64,000 nt of DNA from Nitrospira sp. (lineage in GTDB: Bacteria > Nitrospirota > Nitrospiria > Nitrospirales > Nitrospiraceae): contig JAFEBI010000015.1 of assembly GCA_018242725.1 (NCBI GenBank), positions 1 to 64,000 on the forward strand. The letters run 5' to 3'. Positions 39,095 to 48,607 of this stretch are shown in pieces. The translations under genes and the position numbers were made by a program. Position 1 is the stretch's first letter, and each line of letters opens with the position of its first letter. The notes beneath the pieces are model-generated. The model had not been told where the DNA came from. It did no database searches and saw only the letters and a program-made list of their open reading frames with translations.

Positions 39095-39916
39095 ATGACA
39101 GGACGATCGATCATCACTCAGCTGTGCGTGGGCCTGACTCTTTTTGTCTCCCCACTCCAGACATTTGCACAAGTCGGGGGGAATCTGATCATCGCCGGTA
39201 ACGGTCCTGAACAAGCGACCATCGAAGCGCTGGCACGCGCCTTTGAAAAATCCAATCCCCGTGCCTATCTTGATATTCTATGGGACGAAGACTCGGCGCC
39301 GGCCCAATTAGTCAGATCCGGCCAGGCGCAGATTGCCGTCACTGACGTGGAAGACGCAACACTGACGGCTTCACAAATCGGCTGGGACGGTATTGGGATT
39401 CTCGTGCATCTCTCGAACTTCACCAAGGAAGTGACGACGCAACAGGTCGCCGATGTATTTTCGGGAAAGATCCGAGATTGGTCTGAGTTGGGTGGCCCCG
39501 AGACGAGAATCCTGCTGATTGACCGCTCCCCCACTCAAAACATCCGTGAGACATTTGCGTCCCGCCTTGGGATTACCGGAAAAATTCCTGGAACCGCAAA
39601 GGTCATTGGACCGGACGACACGGTCATCAAGACCGTCGTGGGCACCCTTCCGCCGCTCTCTGCCGTGGCCTACGTGTCACTCAGCACCAGCCTTTCCGCC
39701 GTCTCTCATGGGGTGGCCGTCCGTCTGTTGCCGGTCGACAAGATTGAACCGGAGATTCCAACAGTCCGAGACGGGCGATACAGCCTGCGGCGCCCACTAC
39801 TCCTCCTTTCGAAACAAGAGACGGATCCTCTTATTGAAACCTTTATCACATTTGCGCTATCTCCTCCTGGTCAAGCCATTGTTGGAGAACTCTATGTGGC
39901 TATATCGAGCAAGTAA
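39095..39916 (+). CDS. PstS-like periplasmic binding protein
   Basis: The 273-residue protein has a signal peptide ending near TFAQ and a domain like phosphate ABC transporter binding proteins: GNLIIAGNGPEQATIEALARAF, QVADVFSGKIRDWSELGG, and a C-terminal TFITFALSPPGQAIV. No permease or ATPase gene is near, so it may be a stand-alone sensor or carrier for an anion. The true ligand is not known. Confidence 0.82.
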   Translation: MTGRSIITQLCVGLTLFVSPLQTFAQVGGNLIIAGNGPEQATIEALARAFEKSNPRAYLDILWDEDSAPAQLVRSGQAQIAVTDVEDATLTASQIGWDGIGILVHLSNFTKEVTTQQVADVFSGKIRDWSELGGPETRILLIDRSPTQNIRETFASRLGITGKIPGTAKVIGPDDTVIKTVVGTLPPLSAVAYVSLSTSLSAVSHGVAVRLLPVDKIEPEIPTVRDGRYSLRRPLLLLSKQETDPLIETFITFALSPPGQAIVGELYVAISSK

Positions 39917-39946
39917 TTCCATCACTCCGCACAAAAGGAGGTTCTG

Positions 39947-40399
39947 ATGGCAACCCCGTTTCGCTTCTTTCTGCTTCTCTCGTGGCTGGTGTTGATCCAT
40001 CTTGGATCACAGGTTGGCCTCGCCGAAGAGGGAGTCATCGTCGACGGCGCTGGGTATACGCTGCACGATACGGAATCGATCAAAGGGCACGACGAACAAC
40101 AGCTGGAAAAAGACCCCGTCTGCGATAGCAGCCGAAAGCCTAAAATCCTGCGCGTGGAACCGGACGAGGCCAAGCCTGGGCAAACTATTCACATCAAAGG
40201 TGAGAACTTTGGCACAAGAGCGTGTTTCCGCGGCGTGGCATTCAGCGCCGAAGGCTCTACTAAAATCGATTATACATTCGTGGACGATACGACGTTGGAA
40301 GTGATCGTGCCGGATGTCCAACCCGGCATGTCATTTATCGACGTCGTTGCAGGCGGCGGCAATGCTCGTTCCAAAGCGTTTTTGGTACAATCCAAGTAG
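39947..40399 (+). CDS. Secreted IPT/TIG-domain protein
   Basis: This 150-residue protein has a signal peptide (to about 26) and a single IPT/TIG immunoglobulin-like domain from about 64 (PKILRVEPDEAKPGQTIHIKG ENFG; strands continuing to the end). Two Cys (about 59 and 93) could form a disulfide. AAAAGGAGG is upstream of the ATG. It begins 30 bp after the PstS-like gene and is probably co-transcribed. Confidence 0.8.
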   Translation: MATPFRFFLLLSWLVLIHLGSQVGLAEEGVIVDGAGYTLHDTESIKGHDEQQLEKDPVCDSSRKPKILRVEPDEAKPGQTIHIKGENFGTRACFRGVAFSAEGSTKIDYTFVDDTTLEVIVPDVQPGMSFIDVVAGGGNARSKAFLVQSK

Positions 40400-40459
40400 G
40401 ACAATTGCTCCTCGACGATTGCAGAATGTCTCAGAATCGGCGAAGGGGAGGGAACCTGA

Positions 40460-41374
40460 TCACTCAGCAGCCTGCTGTCGGACGGCTTTGACAAGATTGT
40501 CTGGTGTCCCAATGTCCAGATAGCGATCATGCGGAAACTTCACACTCTGTATCCGAAGACCTGCCTTGAGAGCCTCCCGAAACACTACCCCGACGGCTAA
40601 ATCTCCTCCAGGATCATTGGAGGTGTTTGCCAGGACACCCATGCGCTGCTTCGTTTCATCCGCACGAAGAAACCGATGGAGGAACTCGGAGAAGGCTGGC
40701 GTCCACACGGCAAAACACCAACCGAACGTGAGGGTCGTAGAAGCCGGCTTCATGACGATCTCGCGAACCCACCCCTCGTTATCACAATCCACCATGTCCC
40801 AGATACGAGGATCCTCAATCCGATGCAGACCAAGCACGACATCCGCACCCGTTCGTTCCTGCTGATCGATAAGGTACCGGTAGGCATCCGGCGGCCCGAA
40901 CAAAATATCGGGAAACCCGAAGGCAATCCGGTACGGGGACACAAAGGAATAGGCGCGATCAAGCGTGTCAGGAGGCCCCAGCGAGCCGGGAATCACGAGG
41001 TAGGCAAGCGACATCCCTACCCCTACGCCCTCCTGAAAATAATTTGGAATGTCCCATTTTCCTTCACGGATCACGATGAACGTCTTGGACACTCCCGCCG
41101 TTTTGAATTTTTCCAGCAGATATTGCGAGGCCACCTTCGGCCGCGGCATCCCCGTCTTCTGGTCCTTCGTGAAGCCGATCGGAAACAATTCCTTACTACA
41201 AGGAAACGGTTGGAGGCGCTTGGCCTGTCCGGCAGCGGGAATGAGTCCAACGACTTCCGGCCAGGAATGACGCGGCGGATCGGCAAGAGGAGCAATCATG
41301 AGAGGGGTATTATCGCTGGATTCACGCGATGAGTCCAGACATGTTGGTACGTCACGAAAGGATTTCACCTCCAT
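40460..41374 (-). CDS. Nucleotidyltransferase family protein
   Basis: This protein of about 304 residues has the nucleotide-binding loop VVGLIPAAGQAKRLQPFPCSK of sugar-1-phosphate nucleotidyltransferases, a downstream FGFPDILFG (metal site) and a C-terminal YLDIGTPDNLVKAV. It probably activates a sugar for envelope polymers; the sugar is unknown. The start could also be a TTG at 41383 or an ATG at 41299. It is not in a cluster of glycan genes. Confidence 0.8.
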   Translation of the reverse strand: MEVKSFRDVPTCLDSSRESSDNTPLMIAPLADPPRHSWPEVVGLIPAAGQAKRLQPFPCSKELFPIGFTKDQKTGMPRPKVASQYLLEKFKTAGVSKTFIVIREGKWDIPNYFQEGVGVGMSLAYLVIPGSLGPPDTLDRAYSFVSPYRIAFGFPDILFGPPDAYRYLIDQQERTGADVVLGLHRIEDPRIWDMVDCDNEGWVREIVMKPASTTLTFGWCFAVWTPAFSEFLHRFLRADETKQRMGVLANTSNDPGGDLAVGVVFREALKAGLRIQSVKFPHDRYLDIGTPDNLVKAVRQQAAE

Positions 41375-41537
41375 GCCAAGCAACGCCCGCAGGTAGATAG
41401 ATGTGAGGAATCATCTTGGTGAGGCCAGAACCTATCCGTTTCGAGATGTCTCGACAGAAGAAGGACGTATCGTGTAGCTTATAGTCATACTCATGGGTGC
41501 CGGTTCTCCATTAAACCCTTCACAAAAGAGAGTTCAC

Positions 41538-41915
41538 GTGACCCCACGCTTCTGGTTTCAACAGGTTCTCTCCACCGCGTTTCTTGTTGTCGGACTATTC
41601 ATCTCTCTCCCGGCCTCGGCTACGCCACCGATCAAAGAACGCCTTCCGTTGACAATGAGCGGCACCGGTTGTAGCGAGAAGGAAGCTGAGATCAATAAGC
41701 TTTTGCAAGCCATTCCTGGTGTCCTCAGTGTCGATTTCAACCGTATCCCCGACCATGTGCTTGTCGACATTACGCCAAGCAGCGTGAAGCCGGAAGACGT
41801 GTTGAATCGGGTCAACGATGCTGCATCCTCCTGGCACTGCAAGGTTGAGATCATCGAAGGATGTATTTCGGCCAAGATGCCGACAGCCCCAGCTGCTCCA
41901 CACCAGCACGAGTAA
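41538..41915 (+). CDS. Secreted HMA-like protein
   Basis: Starting at the GTG at 41538 (AGAGAG upstream) gives 125 residues with a signal peptide (FLVVGLFISLPASA) and an HMA-type ferredoxin-like fold: LTMSGTGCSEKEAEINKLL, VLSVDFNRIPDHVLVDITP, VLNRVNDA. The usual CxxC of metal-binding HMA domains is reduced to one Cys. An ATG at 41493 is also open. A periplasmic metal-related role is only a guess. Confidence 0.65.
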   Translation: MTPRFWFQQVLSTAFLVVGLFISLPASATPPIKERLPLTMSGTGCSEKEAEINKLLQAIPGVLSVDFNRIPDHVLVDITPSSVKPEDVLNRVNDAASSWHCKVEIIEGCISAKMPTAPAAPHQHE

Positions 41916-42080
41916 GTATCCGCGCTCCCGCCTCCCGACAACCTACTGGCACATTCCTCCTCGCCCCTCTGTACCTCTTATCGGGTAGTGAGGTGTGACA
42001 GAATATCTGCTCGTGCTACTATGTTCGTGAATGGGGTTCTGAGGTCTTTGATGCCAATCGCCTAAACCTGGAACACCTCT

Positions 42081-43127
42081 CTATAACGACGCCGACTGGC
42101 TCGTAGTCGGCGTCGTTCGGAACTCTTGGATGATGCTCCACGCTCGCAGGACATCGACGGTCAGCGCGGCGCCGTAGGTGGGACCATAGTCACGCTCAGA
42201 GAGATGTCCCATACTGTCATTCCAGGTTTCGAAGCGCACCGGCCCAGCGGAGGCTGCCAGCGACCAGGCAAACTGCTTTTGGCTCTGCCCCGTGGTGTTC
42301 ACGAAAATTCCGGAATCCCACATCAGTGCCAATTCGATTTCCCAGGTTGGAATCGTTTCACCGGTGGCCGTTGTCCGATACTGGCCGATGGCAATTGCCG
42401 GCTGAACCAACCCTGCGGTGTTTCTCACGGCATGGAAGGTGGAGCCATTATCCTGATAGCTGATCCGCCCCATCGCTGAGGCCCGGACGTTGATATCACC
42501 CCACTTATCCGAATGCCACACGGACGGGCTAATTTGCAGTCGACGGATACCGGCTCGCAAAAAGCCTTGCTGATAGAGTGTCCCAACGGAAAACCCTCCG
42601 CCTACAAATATGACTTTGGGGCCAAATAAGGGAAACCATCTTGTCGCAGACCCATCAATCATGACATCCGTTTCCTTGCGGGTGTTCACCGGTGGGACCG
42701 GTGGGAGGTGACGAAGTTGATGGACCACCTTGTTCTGGAAAAACTGGGTCGGTTCATCACTCGTAGGACTGATCCCCGCTGTGAGATTGGTGCTCCAGTT
42801 TTTCCACAGCCAACTCGTTCCCGAATAGTCCCAATGTTTCGTCCAACTGAGTGTCATGAGATTAAATCCGAGCGTATTGCCCACCGTGGAGTCATATTTA
42901 TTGCCTAAGCCATCTACCGGCGTGAATCGATTGAGCGTCAGTCCGGAGGTGACGGTCGTATATTGATCAGGGAATGCCGTGCTCCCCCAATGGACCGACG
43001 GGGCAGGGTTTTCACTCCAGGCCGGAGTGGATATCACTCCGACGAATAGAAGAAGAGACCCACCCATCAGGGCCGCTCTTCGTCGCGTCGTCCTTGATGC
43101 CCTACCGATAACAATCTTCTGCTTCAT
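42081..43127 (-). CDS. Outer-membrane-like protein of unknown function
   Basis: The 348-residue protein has a signal peptide (to about 38, ending TPAWS) and a mature part rich in aromatic, alternating beta strands, such as LGFNLMTLSWTKHWDYSG and IPTWEIELALMWDSGIF. It looks like an outer-membrane barrel or secreted beta protein. I do not recognise the family. An internal ATG at codon 21 is an alternative start. Confidence 0.65.
   Translation of the reverse strand: MKQKIVIGRASRTTRRRAALMGGSLLLFVGVISTPAWSENPAPSVHWGSTAFPDQYTTVTSGLTLNRFTPVDGLGNKYDSTVGNTLGFNLMTLSWTKHWDYSGTSWLWKNWSTNLTAGISPTSDEPTQFFQNKVVHQLRHLPPVPPVNTRKETDVMIDGSATRWFPLFGPKVIFVGGGFSVGTLYQQGFLRAGIRRLQISPSVWHSDKWGDINVRASAMGRISYQDNGSTFHAVRNTAGLVQPAIAIGQYRTTATGETIPTWEIELALMWDSGIFVNTTGQSQKQFAWSLAASAGPVRFETWNDSMGHLSERDYGPTYGAALTVDVLRAWSIIQEFRTTPTTSQSASL
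42085..42117. terminator. Hairpin overlapping the 3' end of the outer-membrane gene
   Basis: AACGACGCCGACT (42085-42097) and AGTCGGCGTCGTT (42105-42117) form a perfect 13-bp stem with a 7-base loop. It lies inside the last codons of the minus-strand gene that stops at 42081. No T-run is present. Confidence 0.5.
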
Positions 43128-43425
43128 TTATTGACAACTGCCTCCCATGGAAACATCGGGTCTGATTATAGCGCACATATCAAGACGCGCTCTCAGGACG
43201 AAGGAATATCCAAGACTACACGAATTCTACATAACTCACACAGTAGTCGCGACTAAATTTGACGAAGCTTATTCACAACCAACACCAATCAATCCCTTCC
43301 CTGTGCAACTCATACTGACCGCTGTATTCCCGCGTCTCTCGACAGGCCTCTCGATCCTATGCTAGCTTACGCGCTTGTTTTTCTATACTCATTCCTTATC
43401 GGCGTGAGGGCCCACAGGCGCGGAT

Positions 43426-44844
43426 ATGTTCAAGAAGATCTTAGTCGCTAATCGCGGTGAAATCGCCATGCGAATCATCCGCGCCTGCCGCGAATTGAAC
43501 ATTGCTACCGCCGCCATCTACTCCGAAGCGGATTCAACCGGCATCTACGTAAAGAAGGCCGACGAATCCTATCTGGTTGGACCGGGTCCGGTGAAGGGCT
43601 TCCTTGATAGTCAACAGATCGTCGACCTCGCGACACGAATCGGCGCGGATGCGGTCCACCCGGGTTACGGGTTTCTCTCTGAGAACGCCGAGTTTGCCGA
43701 ACTTTGCCAGGCTTCCAATATTACATTCATCGGCCCGTCCACCCATGCCATTACGCTGATGGGCAGCAAGGTCAAGGCGCGCGAACTTGCCGAATCAGCA
43801 GGCGTGCCGATCGTACCTGGTACAGACGGCGCCATTACCAACGTCAAAGACGCTCTCGCCTTCGTCCACAAAGCCGGCTATCCGGTAATGATCAAGGCGA
43901 GTGCTGGAGGCGGTGGTCGCGGACTACGCGTGGTGCGGTCCGATGAGGAACTCCGTGAAAATATGGAAGTCGCGGCGCGCGAGGCCCAGGCATCCTTCGG
44001 GGACGGCAGCGTATTTATCGAAAAATATATCGAACGGCCGCATCATATTGAATTCCAGATCCTGGGAGACCGGCACGGCAACATCATTCATCTCGGAGAA
44101 CGGGACTGCTCGATCCAACGACGACATCAGAAGTTGATCGAGATCGCTCCATCGTTGATCTTGACGCAGGAGCTCCGGGAAGAAATGGGCAACGCCGCCA
44201 TTGCCATCGCCCGCGCGGTGAACTATGACAACGCGGGAACCGTGGAGTTTCTCCTCGACCAAGAGGGTAAGTTCTATTTTATCGAAATGAATCCGCGGCT
44301 CCAAGTCGAACACACCGTGACCGAGCAGATCACGGCCATTGACATCGTGCGGAATCAAATTAAGATCGCAGCGGGCCTCCCGCTCAGCATTCAACAGAAA
44401 GACGTGATCTTGCAAGGCCACGCCATTCAATGTCGGATCAATGCGGAAGACCCCAAGAACAATTTTCTGCCTTGTACAGGAACGGTCACAGCCTATCTCT
44501 CTCCCGGTGGGATCGGTGTCCGCATCGACGGAGCGGTCTATAAGGATTACACCGTCCCGCCCTATTATGACGCCCTGTTGGCCAAGCTGACCGTCCGAGG
44601 TCGTACGTGGGAAGAAGCCGTCAGCCGCATGAGACGCTCCCTCGAAGAGTACGTCATTCGAGGGCTCAAGACGACGATTCCCTTTATGGAAGCGATCATG
44701 CAGGAACCAGACTTTATCGAAGGGCGGTTCGACACCTCCTATCTGGATACCCACCAGGAGCTGTATGCGTACCACGAATTTGAACCACCGGAAGATTTAG
44801 TGCTGGCGCTGTCGGCAGCGATCGCCGCCTACGAAGGACTCTGA
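43426..44844 (+). CDS. pycA: Pyruvate carboxylase subunit A (biotin carboxylase)
   Basis: This 472-residue biotin carboxylase has MFKKILVANRGEIAMRIIRA, the ATP-grasp loop MIKASAGGGGRGLRVV, and EMNPRLQVEHTVTE near 290. It carboxylates biotin using ATP and bicarbonate. It is followed at 43 bp by a carboxyltransferase/BCCP subunit gene, so the pair is a two-subunit pyruvate carboxylase rather than part of acetyl-CoA carboxylase. The 298-base gap upstream (43128-43425) holds no gene I can support and likely the promoter. Confidence 0.92.
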   Translation: MFKKILVANRGEIAMRIIRACRELNIATAAIYSEADSTGIYVKKADESYLVGPGPVKGFLDSQQIVDLATRIGADAVHPGYGFLSENAEFAELCQASNITFIGPSTHAITLMGSKVKARELAESAGVPIVPGTDGAITNVKDALAFVHKAGYPVMIKASAGGGGRGLRVVRSDEELRENMEVAAREAQASFGDGSVFIEKYIERPHHIEFQILGDRHGNIIHLGERDCSIQRRHQKLIEIAPSLILTQELREEMGNAAIAIARAVNYDNAGTVEFLLDQEGKFYFIEMNPRLQVEHTVTEQITAIDIVRNQIKIAAGLPLSIQQKDVILQGHAIQCRINAEDPKNNFLPCTGTVTAYLSPGGIGVRIDGAVYKDYTVPPYYDALLAKLTVRGRTWEEAVSRMRRSLEEYVIRGLKTTIPFMEAIMQEPDFIEGRFDTSYLDTHQELYAYHEFEPPEDLVLALSAAIAAYEGL

Positions 44845-44886
44845 TTCGAACAAACCCTCTGTTCCTAAAGAGACGCATTAACCACC

Positions 44887-46842
44887 ATGGCAAAAAGACG
44901 ACCCCCGACAAAGAAACCGCATAAAAAGACCAGACCATCGACCTCAGCGAGCAAGACGTCAAAGAGGCTCAGCTCTCGACCCGGTGAATTAAGCATCACA
45001 CCGGCCATCGGTAAGCCGGTCTTCATCACCGACGTGGGATTGCGGGATGGGCACCAATCCCTGCTCGCCACGCGAATGCGAACCGAGGATATGTTGCCGA
45101 TTGCCCAAAAGCTGGACGCGGTCGGCTATTGGTCCTTGGAGGTCTGGGGGGGGGCAACCTTCGATACCTGCCTCCGTTTTTTGAAGGAAGATCCCTGGGA
45201 GCGCCTCCGGGCGTTACGGGCCGCCATGCCCAATACCAAGCTCCAGATGTTGTTACGGGGCCAGAATCTCGTCGGCTATCGTCATTACGCCGACGATGTC
45301 GTGGAACGGTTCATCGAACGGTCGGCAACGAACGGCATTGATGTCTTCCGCATTTTTGATGCGCTCAATGACGTACGGAACCTTGACCGGGCCGTGAGCG
45401 AAGTAAAAGCCTGCGGCAAACACGCAGAAGCCTCGATCTGCTATACCGTCAGCCCGGTCCATAGCATCGATCGGTTTGTGGATTTGGCCAAGAAATTGGA
45501 AGATCTCGGAACGGACACGATTTGCATCAAAGACATGGCAGGATTGCTGGCTCCGCTTGATGCCTATCATCTGGTGCGCCGACTAAAATCCGCCGTCAAG
45601 GTTCCCCTTCATCTCCATTCGCATTACACCTCTGGAATGGCCTCCATGGCCTCCTTGATGGCCATTCTCGGAGGTCTCGACATGCTCGACACCTCCATCT
45701 CCCCATTGGCAGGTGGAACATCCCATCCGGCAACGGAAACGTTGGTCGCCTCACTCCAAAATACCCCCTACGACACAGGGCTTGATCTCACCAGTTTCCA
45801 GCCGATCACCGAGCATTTCCGAACGGTTCGCCGAAAGTATCGCCAGTTCGAGAGCGACTTTACCGGTGTCGACGCGGAAATTCTCACATCGCAGATTCCC
45901 GGCGGCATGCTGTCGAACTTAGCCGCTCAGCTGACCGAGCAAAATGCCCTCGACCGGATGAAGGAGGTGCTCGACGAGGTTCCGCGCGTGCGAAAAGAAA
46001 TGGGGTACCCTCCACTGGTCACCCCGACCAGCCAAATCGTCGGCACGCAGGCGACCCTCAATGTGCTGACCGGCGAGCGGTACAAAGTCATCACCACTGA
46101 GACCAAGAACTATTTCTTGGGCCTCTACGGCCGTGCGCCGGGACAGGTCGATCTCGATATCATGGCACGCGCAACCGGTGACGAAACTCCGATCAAGACC
46201 AGGCCGGCTGATCGGCTGGAGCCGGAACTGGATGAGGCCAAGAAAGAACTGCCGGCTTCGGCTCAGAGTATTGAGGACCAGCTGTCGTTCGTGCTGTTCC
46301 CCGCCATCGCATCCGATTTTTTTGAGGCGCGTGAGAAAGGTGACTTGACCCCCGAACCGTTGGATGTCGGATCAGCCAAAGGCCCTTCGACCGCGCATGA
46401 GTTACATTTGGCTCCGGTAGAATTTAACGTGACGGTCCATGGTGAAACTTATCATGTCATGGTCTCAGGTTCCGGCCGGAAAGTCGATGGCCGAAAGCCC
46501 TACTACATCCGCGTCAACGATAAGCTGGAAGAAGTCTCGCTTGAGCCGATTCAGGAAGTGCTCGCCGGTGTTCCGGAGTCCCAAGAGATCGAGACGGGAG
46601 GAAAACCCAAGCGTCCCAGACCTGCGAAACCAGGCGATGTGGCTCCCCCCATGCCCGGTCGTGTGGTGAAGGTGCTTGTGGCTGTGAATGATTGCGTAAA
46701 GGCCGGTGATCCTCTCTTGATCATCGAAGCGATGAAGATGGAAAGCCGAGTACCGGCACCGATTGACGGGAAAGTCTCAGCGATCTTGGTCAACGACGGC
46801 GACAACGTCAAAACGGATGAGACGGTCATTCAACTGGAGTAA
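44887..46842 (+). CDS. pycB: Pyruvate carboxylase subunit B (carboxyltransferase + biotin carrier)
   Basis: The 651-residue protein has a basic N-terminal extension, a carboxyltransferase domain (VFITDVGLRDGHQSLLATRM, ICIKDMAGLLAPLDAYHLV, HLHSHYTSGMASM) and a C-terminal biotin carrier with the biotinylation site EAMKMES. It moves CO2 from biotin to pyruvate, giving oxaloacetate. An oxaloacetate decarboxylase alpha subunit looks similar, but no beta subunit is near and pycA is adjacent. Confidence 0.9.
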   Translation: MAKRRPPTKKPHKKTRPSTSASKTSKRLSSRPGELSITPAIGKPVFITDVGLRDGHQSLLATRMRTEDMLPIAQKLDAVGYWSLEVWGGATFDTCLRFLKEDPWERLRALRAAMPNTKLQMLLRGQNLVGYRHYADDVVERFIERSATNGIDVFRIFDALNDVRNLDRAVSEVKACGKHAEASICYTVSPVHSIDRFVDLAKKLEDLGTDTICIKDMAGLLAPLDAYHLVRRLKSAVKVPLHLHSHYTSGMASMASLMAILGGLDMLDTSISPLAGGTSHPATETLVASLQNTPYDTGLDLTSFQPITEHFRTVRRKYRQFESDFTGVDAEILTSQIPGGMLSNLAAQLTEQNALDRMKEVLDEVPRVRKEMGYPPLVTPTSQIVGTQATLNVLTGERYKVITTETKNYFLGLYGRAPGQVDLDIMARATGDETPIKTRPADRLEPELDEAKKELPASAQSIEDQLSFVLFPAIASDFFEAREKGDLTPEPLDVGSAKGPSTAHELHLAPVEFNVTVHGETYHVMVSGSGRKVDGRKPYYIRVNDKLEEVSLEPIQEVLAGVPESQEIETGGKPKRPRPAKPGDVAPPMPGRVVKVLVAVNDCVKAGDPLLIIEAMKMESRVPAPIDGKVSAILVNDGDNVKTDETVIQLE

Positions 46843-47827
46843 TCCCACCGGCGGCCCGATCCCACCCCCAGGCAAACTCCAGCAGCTTGCGTGGCTCGCC
46901 ACGTGCCTTGTATTGCCGCTCATGACGGCCTGTGCTCCTCCCACACACATTCCGCCCTATTTCCAGCCACTCGCACGCACTCCGGTCAAACCGCTCCCAA
47001 TCAAGACGGTTCTCGTCCATGGTCAACGGATTGCCTATCTTGATGTCGGGGCCGGTCCACCGGTTATCTTGATTCATGGATTCGGCGGATCCATGTGGCA
47101 ATGGGAATATCAGCAACAGGCCTTGTCCCAACATTTCCGCGTACTGACGCTTGACCTCCCCGGTTCCGGATTATCCGATAAACCGGACATTGACTACCTA
47201 CCGGATCAGATGTTGGACTTCTGTATCGGATTCATGGATGCGCTCCAGATCCCGGGCGCCACACTGGTCGGTAATTCGATGGGCGCAGGGCTCATAATGG
47301 GAATGACACTGACCCATCCAACCCGCGTCGATAAGCTTGTACTCATCGACGGGTTACCGTCGGATGTGATGGCTAAGCTGACCAGCCGATCATTCCGACA
47401 AGCATTGGAAACGCGGGTACCCTGGTGGTTGATCTCATTCGGCAATTGGCTTTTTGGTGGGTTGGTGACCGACTCCGCCCTGAAAGAAATCGTTCACGAT
47501 CACAACCTGCTTACGCCGGCCGTTCTCGAACGCTCCAATCAGAACCGCCGACGCCCCGGCATCATCAAACCCCTCATGGCCATAAAAAAGACCCTCCCTG
47601 TCTGGGAAACCGAGTTCGCCCCGCGCATCAGCGACATCTCGCACCCCACCCTGATCATCTGGGGAGAGCATGACCGAGTGTTCCCCGTGGCAGTAGGAAC
47701 AGAACTTCATCGGAGAATTCTGGGATCAACGTTCGTCACAATCCCCCGGGCTGGACACATGCCGCAATGGGAACAGCCGGAGCTGGTGAACCGCTCGCTG
47801 ATCGAGTATATTCACTCTTCACCTTGA
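46817..47827 (+). CDS. Alpha/beta-hydrolase lipoprotein
   Basis: The protein (about 336 residues from an ATG at 46817) has a signal segment ending LPLMTAC, a lipobox, then an alpha/beta-hydrolase core: oxyanion HGFGGSMWQWE, nucleophile GNSMGAG, acid GEHDRVFP and His in GHMPQWE. Its start overlaps the pycB 3' end by 26 bp in another frame. The substrate is unknown; a periplasmic esterase is likely. The start is uncertain. Confidence 0.82.
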   Translation: MRRSFNWSNPTGGPIPPPGKLQQLAWLATCLVLPLMTACAPPTHIPPYFQPLARTPVKPLPIKTVLVHGQRIAYLDVGAGPPVILIHGFGGSMWQWEYQQQALSQHFRVLTLDLPGSGLSDKPDIDYLPDQMLDFCIGFMDALQIPGATLVGNSMGAGLIMGMTLTHPTRVDKLVLIDGLPSDVMAKLTSRSFRQALETRVPWWLISFGNWLFGGLVTDSALKEIVHDHNLLTPAVLERSNQNRRRPGIIKPLMAIKKTLPVWETEFAPRISDISHPTLIIWGEHDRVFPVAVGTELHRRILGSTFVTIPRAGHMPQWEQPELVNRSLIEYIHSSP

Positions 47828-47881
47828 ACACAGTCCTATAAGTGGGATCTCCCCACTTGCAACATCGGAAAGGAGTTTGCT

Positions 47882-48538
47882 ATGCGCACGGGATTTTCGG
47901 CTGTCATGGTTACGGTCATCTGTTTCTCTCTTGGACTCGTCGGTTGTCAGACGACCGCACGCAACACGTTCTTGTACAAAAGCATGCCTGTATCCAACGG
48001 TACGGCCGTCGCGGGTGAAGGCAATCAGGTCCTCTTTAAGGGCACCCCGCTGACACTCACCGGCAGCGGGGTCAAAATCGGCGACGTGCTCCGTGATGTC
48101 AAGGTGACCCAGAATGACTTGTCCCTCATGAACATTGCAGCGACCAAGGGCTCGGGCAAAGTCCGTATCATCAGCGTGGTGCCGTCGCTCGATACCCCGG
48201 TCTGCGAACAGCAGACCCATATTCTGAGCGAGCGTAATAAAGGCCTCGATAAGATGGTGGAGCTGATCACCGTCAGCGTCGATACGCCCTTCGCTCAGAA
48301 GCGATTCGCTGGAGAAGCCAAGATTGCCAACGTGACGTTCCTGTCCGACTATCGTGGAGGTGAGTTTGGGAAAACCCATGGCCTCTTTTTGGAAGGCCCG
48401 CATATCTTGACGCGAGCGGTCATGGTCGTCGACAAGACAAACACAATCCGCTATCTTCAAATCACCCCGGAGATTGCTCAACTACCGGATATGGAAGAAG
48501 CATTCCAGTTCGCCCGTCGCTTGGTGACGGAGAGCTAA
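47882..48538 (+). CDS. tpx: Lipoprotein thiol peroxidase lacking the resolving cysteine
   Basis: The 218-residue protein is Tpx-like, with the peroxidatic Cys108 in PSLDTPVC and FAQKRFAGEAK where the usual RFC resolving Cys is Ala143. It is unusual in having a lipobox (GLVGC, Cys22). It should reduce peroxides at the membrane using an external thiol. AAAGGAG lies before the ATG. Confidence 0.85.
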   Translation: MRTGFSAVMVTVICFSLGLVGCQTTARNTFLYKSMPVSNGTAVAGEGNQVLFKGTPLTLTGSGVKIGDVLRDVKVTQNDLSLMNIAATKGSGKVRIISVVPSLDTPVCEQQTHILSERNKGLDKMVELITVSVDTPFAQKRFAGEAKIANVTFLSDYRGGEFGKTHGLFLEGPHILTRAVMVVDKTNTIRYLQITPEIAQLPDMEEAFQFARRLVTES

Positions 48539-48607
48539 GATAAAGAGCAAGGTGGGGTGAAGGCCAACCATGTCTATTCTCCGCCGCCTCAACCTTTTCT
48601 GAAATCC

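Noticed and set aside
43924-44775. Minus-strand open frame opposite pycA
   Set aside because: Fully within pycA with no own ribosome site or recognisable sequence.
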